Source: DUZB01 sp963747555 (GTDB taxonomy: Bacteria; Desulfobacterota; DSM-4660; Desulfatiglandales; Desulfatiglandaceae). Taken from it: a stretch of 64,000 nucleotides of DNA. The notes below the pieces were generated by a model. That model was not told the DNA's origin. It saw nothing but the letters and a program-made list of their open reading frames with translations, and made no database searches. Positions within the stretch are counted from its first letter, which is position 1; each line of letters begins with the position of its first letter. This document shows positions 8,650-17,946 of this stretch, in pieces. Location of the stretch: the NCBI GenBank assembly GCA_963747555.1, contig CAVVFZ010000025.1, positions 1 through 64,000 on the forward strand, in the 5' to 3' direction. The translations under genes and the position numbers were made by a program.

Positions 8650-9960
8650 ATGGGTATTACTATTGTTCAGAAAAGTGATCTCAGTCATCCCAGAACCAAC
8701 GCCAAAACCGCCCTGGTGCTTTCGGGCGGAGCCATTTCCGGGGGCGCTTTCAAACTGGGTGGTCTGCAGGCCCTCAGCAAGTTCATGCTCAATCGAAAAA
8801 TCCGGGAATTCGACATCTATGTGGGAACGAGCGTGGGGGCTTTGCTCGCAACGTTCCTTGCGAACGGGGTGTCTACGGGAGAGTTGACCCAGAGCATGGA
8901 GGGTCGAAAAGGGCAGATCGACCCGATTCCCCTTTCAGCCATTTACTTTCCTAATTATATGGAACTCTTCCTCAATCCACTGCTTACGCTGAGCAGTGCC
9001 GCAACGTACATCCCTCGTTACCTGTTTCATTTTCTATCCGCCAATAATATGTTCAGGAAGGAGTTCAGAAAACTGGCAGGCGATTTTATCGTTCATCCCA
9101 ATCAAGAAAATTTTCAGAAGTTCTTTCGATACTGTCTTCTAAAGACCGAAACCGGCAGTCACAAACTGTTTCTGCGCTGGAAATTTCTTCCAACCGGCTT
9201 TTTTTCCACGGAAAAATTTGAGCGCGCCATACGTAAGAATTTAGAGAAAAACTACCTGTGCAATGATTTTGAAACGCTTTATACGCAGAGGAAAAACGAA
9301 CTGTATATTGTCGCTATGAACCTTAACACGGCCCAACGGGAAATTTTTGGGCACGGTCACAGGCAACACGTTCCCATTTCAAAAGCCATGGAGGCCTCCA
9401 TGGCCCTGCCTCTTTTTTACAAGCCCGTGAAAATAGACGACATTGACTATGTGGACGGCGCTGTGATAAAAACTACAAGCATAGACCTTGCAATCCAGAA
9501 AGGGGCGGAATTGATTATCTGTTATAATCCGTTTCGGCCGTTCAACCACGAGGTCTTCTGTGAGCGATGCGAGGAAGGGCAGACCCATCTGGATATGGCG
9601 GAGGACGGGATCTATGCGGTTTTCAACCAGGTGCTGCGCACCCTTCTGCATTCGAGGCTGATGCATGGCATCAATTCCTATCGGAACGATCCGGAATTTA
9701 AAGGGGACTTGATTGTGATCGAGCCCACCGAGTACGATGCCGAGTTTTTCGATATGAACCCGATGGCCTTCTGGGAGCGGCGAAAGGCCGCAAAAAGAGG
9801 ATTCCTTTCCGTGAAGTCGTCGATCCAGAACAGGTATCCTGAATTGAAAAGGATTCTGGCCGCCTACGGCATCCAGGTGAATGAGGAATTCGCCCGACCG
9901 GACCCGCGTTTTGCGGAACTCAAGCCCCTTCCTATGGTCTGCGCGGGGCCTGCAAAATAG
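8650..9960 (+). CDS. Patatin-like phospholipase / acylglycerol lipase
   Basis: Serine-Asp dyad lipid acyl hydrolase, 436 residues. The oxyanion loop LVLSGGAISGGAFKLGG (about 22-38) precedes the nucleophile elbow GTSVG (Ser about 61), and the catalytic Asp lies in YVDGAV near residue 269. No signal peptide, so it acts in the cytoplasm or on membranes or lipid bodies. The N-terminus is ATG at 8650; the ribosome site upstream is weak (GGGG). A Cys pair (CERCEEG) lies near residue 305. It is the first gene of the plus-strand lipid cluster, 81 bases before the WS/DGAT, consistent with mobilising stored neutral lipid. The substrate is not readable from sequence. Confidence 0.9.
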   Translation: MGITIVQKSDLSHPRTNAKTALVLSGGAISGGAFKLGGLQALSKFMLNRKIREFDIYVGTSVGALLATFLANGVSTGELTQSMEGRKGQIDPIPLSAIYFPNYMELFLNPLLTLSSAATYIPRYLFHFLSANNMFRKEFRKLAGDFIVHPNQENFQKFFRYCLLKTETGSHKLFLRWKFLPTGFFSTEKFERAIRKNLEKNYLCNDFETLYTQRKNELYIVAMNLNTAQREIFGHGHRQHVPISKAMEASMALPLFYKPVKIDDIDYVDGAVIKTTSIDLAIQKGAELIICYNPFRPFNHEVFCERCEEGQTHLDMAEDGIYAVFNQVLRTLLHSRLMHGINSYRNDPEFKGDLIVIEPTEYDAEFFDMNPMAFWERRKAAKRGFLSVKSSIQNRYPELKRILAAYGIQVNEEFARPDPRFAELKPLPMVCAGPAK

Positions 9961-10041
9961 AGTGGTGTGTTTGCTCAACCCAACCTATCAGTGATTCGTT
10001 AGTGTCGATTATGGTTTTCTGTGATCTGAAAGGAAAGCAAA

Positions 10042-11826
10042 ATGACGGAATCGATGACCTATGCCGACAATTTTTGGCTCTGTATGGATGATCCGGCCAA
10101 CCTGATGGTTATCACGGCCTTTATGGAATTTGAAGAACTCGTTGATTTTAAGAGGCTTACGTCCACGGTTGAGCAGCGTCTGGCCTCTTTTCCCCGCTTC
10201 AGAAAAAAGGTCGTGAAGTCTCCTTATGGCGTGGGTTCTCCCACGTGGGAGTTCGACAAGCATTTTGATATCCGGTCCCACGTCCATCGGGTGGCGCTGC
10301 CGGGCCGGGGGGATAAGGCGGAACTGCAGAGCATGGTGGGCGATTTCATGACGACCCCGCTGGATTTTAAAAAACCACTCTGGCAGGTCCATCTTATCGA
10401 AAATTACGGGGAAGGCTGCGTGATCCTGTTTCGCATTCACCACTGCATAGCCGATGGCATCGCCTTGGTCCATATCCTGCTGTCGGCTGCGGATACCGAC
10501 CCCGACACCATATTCTCTGAGAGAGTCCCTCCAGTAAAAAGGAACCACACAACCCCTCTTTTCCCCTGGGGGCTTGAGGGCTTTATTAAGACTGCAAAAA
10601 GGGCAAAGGGGGCGACGTTGGCGGTGGGAGAAAAACTCCTGGGAGAGTGGCGGGAAGTGGTTTCCAGCCCCGAGCAACTGGTGGGACTGGCCAAGACCGG
10701 TTCGGAGTTTACCACGGATGTCGCCGCGGTCCTTGCCAGACTGACGGTGATGCCTTCAGACCCGAATACGGCGTTCAAGGGGGATGTCGGCGTCAGAAAA
10801 ACCGCTGTATGGACGGAACCCATGTCGCTGGACAAGATCAAGATCGTGGGAAAAGCGATCAGTACGGCAACCCTCAATGACGTCTTGATTGCCACGGTGA
10901 CAGGCGCCATGCGCAGATATCTGAAGAGCAGAAGTCATCGGGTGAATGAACTGGATCTCCGGGTCCTGGTCCCCGTAAATATTCGAAAACCCGGCACGGA
11001 AGACGAGCTTGGAAATAAGTTCAGCCTCGTCTTTCTTCCTCTGCCCATCTATCTTGAAGATCCCGTGTTGAGGCTCAAAGAGGTGCGGCGACGAACGGAT
11101 CATCTCAAGAAATCGGCGGATGCCATCGTGCATTTCGGGTTACTGAGCGCAATCGGGGTGCTTCCGCCAACGTTTGCCAGATATTTCGCCAATTTTTTCA
11201 GCAATAAGGCCTCGGCCGTTCTTACCAATGTTCCCGGTCCCAAAGAGCCTCTTTACTTTGCTGGAAAGAAGATCAACAACATGATGTTCTGGGTTCCCCG
11301 GTCGGGTATGATCGGCCTGGGAATCAGTATCCTCAGCTACGATGGAAAGGTGACGGTAGGCATTGCCGCGGATGAGGGTCTGATGCCCGATCCTGAGGTG
11401 CTCCTTGAGGGCTTTGAAGACGAGTTCAATCACTTGGTGGATCTGGTCGTATCCGGAAAAATCTACGATGAACCGCTGGTATTGCACGACCGCTACAAGG
11501 AATCGCGGTGCAAAGCCCTGAACGAGAACGATGAACCATGCAAGAGGATGGCATTTCCGGGTTACGACTATTGCGAGATCCATCATCCGGACCTCGCGGT
11601 GAAGGGGAACCGGGAACGCACAGGAGATGCTGAAAAGGAAGCATCCTGGTTGGGCGCTTTCAGCGCCGGAAGACGGGGACAGTGCCAGGCCCTTACCAAG
11701 AAGGGGACGCAATGCAGGAATCGATCCAGCGCGGGTTCGGACTACTGCAACCTCCACAAGGCTGCGGCCGCTGAGGCCGATGCAAGGGAACTGGGCAAAA
11801 TCATCAAAGAACTCAGTGAACGGTAA
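10042..11826 (+). CDS. Wax ester synthase / diacylglycerol acyltransferase with C-terminal Cys3His repeats
   Basis: Transfers acyl groups from acyl-CoA to a fatty alcohol or diacylglycerol, making wax esters or triacylglycerol. The catalytic HHCIADG (HHxxxDG) lies at about 133-139, and the later conserved blocks VPVNIRKPG, NKFSLVFLPLPI and LTNVPGPKEPLYFAG are present. The enzyme part ends near residue 475, the usual size. The last 110 residues are an addition: two copies of C-x9-C-x10-C-x2-H, from about 488 (RCKALN...) and about 546 (QCQALTKKG...), separated by a charged linker. The same motif ends the small protein at 15826. It probably binds zinc and may target or tether the enzyme; this is inference. 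AAAGG precedes the ATG. Confidence 0.93.
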   Translation: MTESMTYADNFWLCMDDPANLMVITAFMEFEELVDFKRLTSTVEQRLASFPRFRKKVVKSPYGVGSPTWEFDKHFDIRSHVHRVALPGRGDKAELQSMVGDFMTTPLDFKKPLWQVHLIENYGEGCVILFRIHHCIADGIALVHILLSAADTDPDTIFSERVPPVKRNHTTPLFPWGLEGFIKTAKRAKGATLAVGEKLLGEWREVVSSPEQLVGLAKTGSEFTTDVAAVLARLTVMPSDPNTAFKGDVGVRKTAVWTEPMSLDKIKIVGKAISTATLNDVLIATVTGAMRRYLKSRSHRVNELDLRVLVPVNIRKPGTEDELGNKFSLVFLPLPIYLEDPVLRLKEVRRRTDHLKKSADAIVHFGLLSAIGVLPPTFARYFANFFSNKASAVLTNVPGPKEPLYFAGKKINNMMFWVPRSGMIGLGISILSYDGKVTVGIAADEGLMPDPEVLLEGFEDEFNHLVDLVVSGKIYDEPLVLHDRYKESRCKALNENDEPCKRMAFPGYDYCEIHHPDLAVKGNRERTGDAEKEASWLGAFSAGRRGQCQALTKKGTQCRNRSSAGSDYCNLHKAAAAEADARELGKIIKELSER

Positions 11827-11848
11827 AGAACATGCAAGAGGATATCCC

Positions 11849-13688
11849 ATGCTGCCTGAATATTTTGAATTTTCACTCCCCACGAAACTGATTTACGGGC
11901 CCGGCATTTTGAAGAACATCGGCCATGCCGTGGCCCCTTTCGGCAAACGACGGGCCATCCTCGTGACGGATAAGGTCCTCCTCAAGGCGGGCCCCGCGGA
12001 CAGGGTAAAGGAAGGATTCAAAGGGACGGAGATCGAGATCGTCTGCACTTACAGCAATGTACCCCCCAATTCGGCCATCCGGACCGTGATGCAGTGCACG
12101 CGCCTTGCGAGGAAGCACAAGTGCGACATGGTGATCGCTGTCGGGGGCGGCAGTGTGATGGATACGGCCAAGGTCGCCAATCTTCTGACCGTCAAAGGCG
12201 GAAAAATTGAAGAGCATATGGGTGCCTATTTGCTGGATCCCAACGACCTTCTTCTGCCTTCCATCTTTATTCCCACCACGGCCGGTACGGGTTCGGAGGT
12301 GACCAAGATTGCCGTGATTGCGGACCCTGACAACGACGTGAAACTGCCCTTCGCGGAGGAACAGTTTCTCCCCCGCATGGCGATCCTTGATCCTGAGGTT
12401 ACCGTTCCCATGCCCGGCAGACTGACAGCGACCACCGGGATGGATGCCCTGACCCATGCCATCGAGGCCTATGTGGATCGGGAGTGGTCTCCCGCCTCGG
12501 ATGCCCTGGCCATTCACGCGATCCGGTTGATTACCGGCAACATCCTTCAGGCCTGTGCGCATCCCGAAGACATTCAGGCTCGGGGCGCCATGTTGGTGGG
12601 AAGTTTCCTCGCAGGAGTCGCCTTTTCCCATTCCATGGTAGGCATGACCCACGGCATTTCCCATGCCCTGGGCGGGGTCTACCACATTCCCCATGGGCTG
12701 GCCAACGCCCTGGTCCTGCCGGAGGTGATGGAATACAATCTGAATGCGAGGATGGGGCGCTTTTCGGATATCGCCATCGCCATGGGCGTGAATTTCCCCC
12801 AGATCGTTGAGCAGGGGGCCAGCCTGCTGAAGGCCAACATGCGGCCCGACTTTGTAACCAAGGCGCTGGACTCCATCGAGTTTGCGCGGCAGTGGTTCGA
12901 TATACAATCCTTCAAAGTGAAGGGGCTTGCCATTGATGCCATGACAACCCTGAGCTTTGTCGATCAGTGGTTTCGAAAGCAGGCGGCAAAAGCCGGAATT
13001 GAAAAGGTGAGGATACTGAACAGGCAACTCGCTTATCTGACCGGAATGCCCCTTGACCTGAAGAGCGCCGGAATCGACGACAACCTGGCCAAACTGGATC
13101 AGGTTGCCACCACGGCGATGGAAGACGGTTCCATGTTGTACAACCCCAGGGAACCGGACCGGGAATCCGTAATCAGGATTGTACGAAAACTTTACCAAAC
13201 CAGGGTCAAACCCGTACCGGTCTCGGAAAAGGACCTGCAGCCTATCGGAACCAGACTTGAAAAAAAGGACCTGCAAAACGTCTTTAAGGATTCGGAAATG
13301 CTCTATGATATCCTGCTTGGTTTTTATGAGCGTTTGAAAACGGATCCTGGGATCGGCCCGTCCCTTCAGAAAGTCCGGGTTGTGCGTGCAGTTCGTCTAC
13401 AAGAATCCGGAGGCTGTCATCACTATCGATGCCGGCAAAGATGAGCCCCTCATCATCAAGGGAGCATTTGACGGGAAGCCGGATGTGACCATGACCATGA
13501 ACGCCGATTTCGCCCATCTGTTCTGGCACGGCAAGGCAAATCTTATAAGCGCATTGACCCGTCGCCAGGTCACGGCCAGGGGAAATCTTCCGAAGACATT
13601 GAAACTGTTGCCCATTCTGGATCCCGCCTATGAGATGTATCCCCGATATCTGCGGGAAAAGGGGTTGGGCCATCTGGTGTTGGGATGA
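11849..13688 (+). CDS. Iron-containing alcohol dehydrogenase joined to SCP2 lipid-binding domain, one frameshift
   Basis: Starts at ATG 11849 after AGAGGA. Residues 1 to about 460 are a group III (Fe) alcohol dehydrogenase: GGGSVMDTAK for NAD(P), PTTAGTGSEVT, and the metal ligands in MDALTHAIEAY and MTHGISHALGGVYHIPHG. The open frame continues through a linker into the first helix of a sterol-carrier (SCP2) domain, then shifts: the remainder, VQFVYKNPEAVITIDAG to LGHLVLG, is one frame over and stops at 13688. Removing one A from AAA at 13370-13372 restores a 612-residue fusion. As sequenced, the first frame ends at 13444 with a 531-residue product. Likely role: fatty aldehyde/alcohol interconversion, with the SCP2 part holding the lipid. 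Could be real decay or a sequence error. Confidence 0.8.
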
Positions 13689-13707
13689 ATCCTATCAGGA
13701 GGAGATT

Positions 13708-15779
13708 GTGAAGCAGATCGTCAGTATTAGTCTCGGCTCGGCGGACAGTGATTACGAATTCCAAACGGAATTTCTGGGGCACAAATTTCATATCAGGCGG
13801 TTCGGGACAGACGGGGACATTGTAAGGGCGGGCGGAAAGATGCTGGAGTGGCAGGACAGGGCGGATGTGATCGGCATCGGCAATATCCGTTTCCCCCACT
13901 TGATCGGCACTCCGCAGTCGATTAAGCGGCATAAGGAACGGATCCGGCAACTTTGCTCGCGTGTCCAGATTCCCGTGACAACGGGAAGCGCCCTGAGGAA
14001 CGTGACCCACGAGTGGACGGTGCGTGATCTTCAGTTCGAATTCGACAACTATTTCACCAATATCCGGGCCTTGTTCCTGTCGGGTATGAGCAACTACATT
14101 ATTGCCAGATCCATGTCAGAGTTCACCGCAAATATCACCTTTGCGGACCCTGTTTTGGAAAACGGAATTCCCAAGTTCCTGAAATCCATGGAAGACCTGG
14201 ATTTATATGCCAAAGGTGCCCACGAGGTGCTGAAATGGGTTCCGGGCAACACGCATCTCTTCTTCCGTCATGCCCATCCGGGTATGGAATGAATATATCG
14301 TTCGAAAAGCCATGCAGAATGCCCAGGTAATTGTGGCGCCCCATTATGATTTTTACAGGCATCTTGAGAAAAGCGGGCTGGAGGAACTGGGTGGAAAAAC
14401 CGTAATCACATCCTGCGCCTATGACGATCGGGTGGAATTTCTGAAGGATCGGGGCGTGGATATGATTATCGACACCGCTCCGAAGGTCTTGGAAAGGGTG
14501 GTGGGCTTCAACGTCCTGGAAGCCATGATCCTTGCGGCTCTTGGAAAGGGCCCGGATGAGATTACGGACGATGATCTGCTGGAGATCATCTGCGACGAAA
14601 AGATGGATCCCAGGGTGGTGTACCCTTCGGGAAACCCCAGGAGGGTGAACCGGTTCGCCTTTGTGATACATCCCCTCTCCAAGGAATTTCTCAAGAAAGA
14701 TAAAACTCTGGATATGGTTTCCAAGGTGGCGCCGCCGGTCTTTATGGATGTAATGGAGAAGGTGATGGCCTACTCTCCCCCCTTTGTCTATTCAAAAATT
14801 ACCGGCATTAAATCCCCCACCGGCGTGGAAGCGGAAGGGTGGTTGATTACCGTGGGCGGAACACCAAAACAGATGCTGGCCCACAGCCCGGAGTTTACTT
14901 ACGTTCGCCTTCTTCAGGCGGCCAAGATGGCGAAACGCATGGGCGCGCAGATCATGGGGCTTGGCGCCTTTACCAAGGTCGTGGGAGACGCGGGTGTCAC
15001 CGTAGCCCGGCAGTCGGAAATTCCCATTACCACGGGCAACAGCTACAGCGCTTCCGGGGCGCTCTGGGCTGCCGCGGATGCCGTGCGCCGCATGGGGTTG
15101 ATTCAGATTGAGTCCGGGAAAAAAAATCAAGGGAAAGACCATGGTATTCGGGGCAACGGGCGCTATCGGATCGGTTTGCTGCCGCCTGCTTGCAAAGGCC
15201 TTTGAAGAGGTCCATATGGTGGCCCGTAACACGGCGAAACTGCTGGCCTTGAAGAAATCGATCCTGGAAGAGACCCCTGATGTGATCATTCATATCTCTA
15301 CAAGGCCGGACAGGTATATAGGAGATATGGATGTGATCGTTACCGCTACGTCAGGGGCGGGAAAAACGATCCTCGATATCACCAAGGTGAAGCCGGGATG
15401 CGTGATCACCGATGTGGCGCGGCCCTTGGATCTTTCTCCGGAAGATGTGGCAAAACGGCCTGATGTGCTGGTGATTGAATCGGGGGAGATCGAACTTCCA
15501 GGCAACCCTGAGATGAAAAATATTGGTCTTCCGCCAAAGGTGGCCTACGCCTGTCTTGCCGAGACCATCGTTCTGGCCCTTGAAGGGCGCTATGAGACCT
15601 TCACCATAGGCAGGAATATTGAGTGGGAGAAGGTCCGGGAAATTTATAAATTAGGGCTGAAGCACGGCATGAAGCTGGCGGCCATTTCCGGAGTGAACGG
15701 TGTGTTTACCGATGAGGCCATAGAGAGGGTCAAGAGGCTCGCCCTAAAGGCCAGGGAAGAAGCCGAAATGGGAAATTGA
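13708..15779 (+). CDS. Acyl-ACP/acyl-CoA reductase-like protein (AAR homologue), two frameshifts
   Basis: Three adjacent frames make one protein if one base is removed at GGG 14280-14282 and one at the A8 run 15119-15126; the repaired gene has 690 codons. GTG start at 13708 directly after AGGAGGAG. The C-terminal 340 residues match cyanobacterial fatty acyl-ACP reductase in order: GLGAFTKVVGD, ITTGNSYSASGALWAA, the nucleotide loop VFGATGAIGSVCCRLL, IVTATSG, and ACLAETIVLALEGRYETFTIGRN. That enzyme makes fatty aldehyde from acyl-ACP with NADPH. The Cys in CCRLL aligns near the cyanobacterial CRWL cysteine. The N-terminal 330 residues are an extra domain I do not recognise. Sits between the alcohol dehydrogenase and the granule genes. 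As sequenced it would not give a full protein. Confidence 0.72.
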
Positions 15780-15825
15780 AGACTGAACCACGCAACCACA
15801 AACCGTCTTTTAGCAGGGAGGAACC

Positions 15826-16206
15826 ATGAAAAGAATAAAGGAATTGAAAGACCTGGTACAGGAAGCCATCGACAACGGGGCCACCACCGTCGAACAGATT
15901 CACAAATCCCTTGCGAACATGCCCTTTGAAGTCTTGGAAAAGATTAATCTGAGCGGGGCCACAGTCGATAAACTGGGAAACTTCCAGAAAGAAACGATTG
16001 GGACGGTGTACGATTTTATCCGGTCCGTCAATTCAAGGGCCGGAGATATCGCCAACGAACTTCTCCGGAAACTGGATTTGGATCAGGAGGAGGAAGTTGC
16101 ACCGGCCAACGTTGGCCAATGCAAAGCCTTGACCAAAAGCGGAAAACGCTGCAAAAGAAAGGCCGTTGCCGGTTCTGTATATTGCTCCGTTCATAATGCC
16201 AAATGA
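15826..16206 (+). CDS. Small helical protein with C-terminal Cys3His motif
   Basis: A 126-residue protein with a clear GGAGG site five bases before ATG. Residues 1-90 look helical and amphipathic (KELKDLVQEAIDNGATTVEQI ..., then KETIGTVYDFIRSVNSRAG), resembling phasin-type granule proteins in composition. Residues 98-122 hold QCKALTKSG..C..YCSVH, the same C-x9-C-x10-C-x2-H spacing found twice in the WS/DGAT. It lies 47 bases after the reductase gene. A sensible guess is a lipid-body surface protein sharing a tether with the WS/DGAT; no function is established. Confidence 0.8.
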   Translation: MKRIKELKDLVQEAIDNGATTVEQIHKSLANMPFEVLEKINLSGATVDKLGNFQKETIGTVYDFIRSVNSRAGDIANELLRKLDLDQEEEVAPANVGQCKALTKSGKRCKRKAVAGSVYCSVHNAK

Positions 16207-16489
16207 TTGTTTTGATATGAGCATGTGAAACTTCACAGGTTTCAGGTGTCAGGTTTTCTCTGGTTTCCATATCCCAGCGTGGGAACCAGTGGAAAACTTC
16301 AATAGTCAAATCGGTATCGAAGGGCAGGTGCGTAAGGCGGGTCGATTGCGATACCGATGCTTGTCGTTCCCCGACTTCAATCCGTTCCCCTTGCCTGCTA
16401 CGTTCGCTGCATACGATGCTCTTGATTTGTTTATCTTTTTCAATAAAGCCCTCCTGATTTTAAAAAAATATTTCGGTAGAAAAAAGTTC
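16207..16489. repeat. Gene-free stretch with two palindromic structures
   Basis: No gene seen; a 70-codon frame at 16289 has no ribosome site. CTGGTTTCC at about 16259 pairs with GGGAACCAG near 16280, like a half of the widespread REP-type GGTTCCCACGC palindrome. ATCGGTATCG (16310-16319) pairs perfectly with CGATACCGAT (16349-16358). Similar but weaker motifs occur near 23130-23160. Confidence 0.5.
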
Positions 16490-16517
16490 TTGACAAAATG
16501 ACGCAGTGCGTTATATT
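16490..16517 (+). promoter_or_regulatory. Promoter with ACGC-N3-GCGT operator before the phasin gene
   Basis: TTGACA at 16490-16495, 16 bases, TATATT at 16512-16517. The spacer holds ACGCAGTGCGT (16501-16511), an 11-base palindrome except for its centre, matching the one in the promoter at 8562. Probable repressor site for the granule regulon. Confidence 0.65.
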
Positions 16518-16580
16518 TAGGCCAAGGTCTCATCTCAGTGGTGAGTAAAATTGGATTTTACATTCAGGAGGATTCATAAA

Positions 16581-17177
16581 ATGGCAAAGACACGGAAGGC
16601 CGTAAAAAAGGCGAACAAGGGGATGATGGATCAGCTTCATACCATCAAGTCGATTCGGAAATCTGCTGACAAATGGGCGGAAACCATGAAAGAAAGCAGG
16701 AAGAAATATGTGACGAAACCGTTTGAGACAGGGAAAACATTTCTTGCGGACCTGCGGGATGACCCGATCAGGATGGTGGAAGGGTGGTACGCAGATGGTA
16801 AGGATTTTGTCAGCGAGGTGGCAAAAGATCCCAAAGAGGTGTTCAAGGGAATTGCGGACAGCGGCAAGGAATTCATGGAAGGGATGAAGAAGAGTTTGCG
16901 GACGACCATGGACGACGCTGTGGACAGCGGCAATGATCTGTACAAAGGTATGAAAAAAGATTCGCGCAAACTGTTCGATGCGGCAGTGGATAGCGGTCGG
17001 AAATGGATGGAAAAGATTCCCATGGTGAAGAAGATCGAAAAGGGAGTGGGGAATACCCTGCGGTCCATTCCCGAAAAGCTGAATCTTCCCGACAAAAAGG
17101 ATGTGGAAGATCTGGCCAAGGCGGTCAAGACCTTGAACCGGAAGATAAATGCGCTGGGCAAGGAGGTTGCCGCGTAA
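16581..17177 (+). CDS. Phasin-like granule-associated protein
   Basis: A 198-residue, Lys-rich, almost wholly helical protein. AGGAGG lies nine bases before the ATG at 16581; a TTG thirty bases upstream in frame is less likely. The middle has loosely repeated units around VDSGNDLYKGMKKDS and VDSGRKWMEK, and the end (DVEDLAKAVKTLNRKINAL) is a coiled coil like those of PhaF/PhaI-type granule proteins. Such proteins coat polyester or neutral-lipid inclusions. It has its own promoter and operator and is followed 19 bases on by a PhaR-like regulator, the usual phasin/regulator pair. No PHA synthase is in the window, so the inclusion could be wax ester. Confidence 0.7.
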   Translation: MAKTRKAVKKANKGMMDQLHTIKSIRKSADKWAETMKESRKKYVTKPFETGKTFLADLRDDPIRMVEGWYADGKDFVSEVAKDPKEVFKGIADSGKEFMEGMKKSLRTTMDDAVDSGNDLYKGMKKDSRKLFDAAVDSGRKWMEKIPMVKKIEKGVGNTLRSIPEKLNLPDKKDVEDLAKAVKTLNRKINALGKEVAA

Positions 17178-17196
17178 GAAGTTGAAGGAGGAAACT

Positions 17197-17946
17197 ATGC
17201 ACAATATCAAACGGTATGCAAATCGAAAACTCTACGATACCACGGATAAGAAATATATCACGCTGGACGGAATTTCTGAACTGATCAAGGGAGGAAAGAA
17301 GATTTCCGTGATAGACAATAAGACGGGTGAGGATCTGACTTCAGGCATTATCTCACAGATTCTGGCCAAAGATGGTCAGGTCAGGGGGAACGATCTGGCG
17401 TCGCGGGTGCTGATTCAATTGCTTAGAAAAGGGCCTGGAACGCTGGTCGATTACGGGAAAAAATATGTTTCTCTATGGGACCGGGCGTTGACCATGGCTG
17501 ATGAGGAAATCGATAAATTGGTGGACCGTCTGGTCAGGGAAAAGGAGCTCTCTGAGTCGGAAGGATGCGCCCTCAAGAAGGATATGACGGGCCGGGCGGA
17601 GGACCTGAAGAAATGGGTTGGCGAAAAAATCGATCAGCGCGTAGATGAAATCCTTAATGCCATGAACCTTGTTACAAAGGATCAGGTGGCAGGTCTTACA
17701 GCGGAGATCAAGGCCCTGACCGGGAAAATCAAAAAGCTGGAGAAACTTCAGGCCCGGAAGGCGGCGCCGGGGAAAAAGGCGGAGGAAAAAGAGAGAAGGG
17801 CTGTGATTGAGGGGATTCCTGAGATGCCTGAGATGAAGGAGACTAAGCCCAGGGTCGTGGAGTTCAAGCGTGAGGTCCCTGCTGGTGAAAAAAAAGTCCC
17901 TGATTCAGGCGAAGAAAAGGAAATGGTGATGGGTGGTGAAGGATGA
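17197..17946 (+). CDS. PhaR-like polyhydroxyalkanoate synthesis regulator
   Basis: ATG at 17197 follows GAAGGAGG. The first 60 residues are the PHB/PHA accumulation regulator DNA-binding domain: IKRYANRKLYDTTDKKYITL then the block ISVIDNKTGEDLTSGII. A helical middle (about 90-185) with coiled coil and an acidic, Lys/Glu-rich tail follow, giving 249 residues, longer than the usual 180-200. In known systems PhaR represses the phasin gene until granules appear and titrate it. The shared palindromes at 8574 and 16501 are candidate binding sites, which would put the lipase-wax synthase operon under the same control. That is inference. Confidence 0.85.
   Translation: MHNIKRYANRKLYDTTDKKYITLDGISELIKGGKKISVIDNKTGEDLTSGIISQILAKDGQVRGNDLASRVLIQLLRKGPGTLVDYGKKYVSLWDRALTMADEEIDKLVDRLVREKELSESEGCALKKDMTGRAEDLKKWVGEKIDQRVDEILNAMNLVTKDQVAGLTAEIKALTGKIKKLEKLQARKAAPGKKAEEKERRAVIEGIPEMPEMKETKPRVVEFKREVPAGEKKVPDSGEEKEMVMGGEG

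Noticed and set aside
11873..13276. Long minus-strand frame of 467 codons opposite the alcohol dehydrogenase
   Set aside because: Low-similarity, His/Gly/Arg-rich translation typical of the antisense of a GC-rich gene; the plus strand has all dehydrogenase motifs.
16289..16501. 70-codon plus-strand frame
   Set aside because: No ribosome site, odd composition, spans inverted repeats and reaches into the promoter of the next gene.
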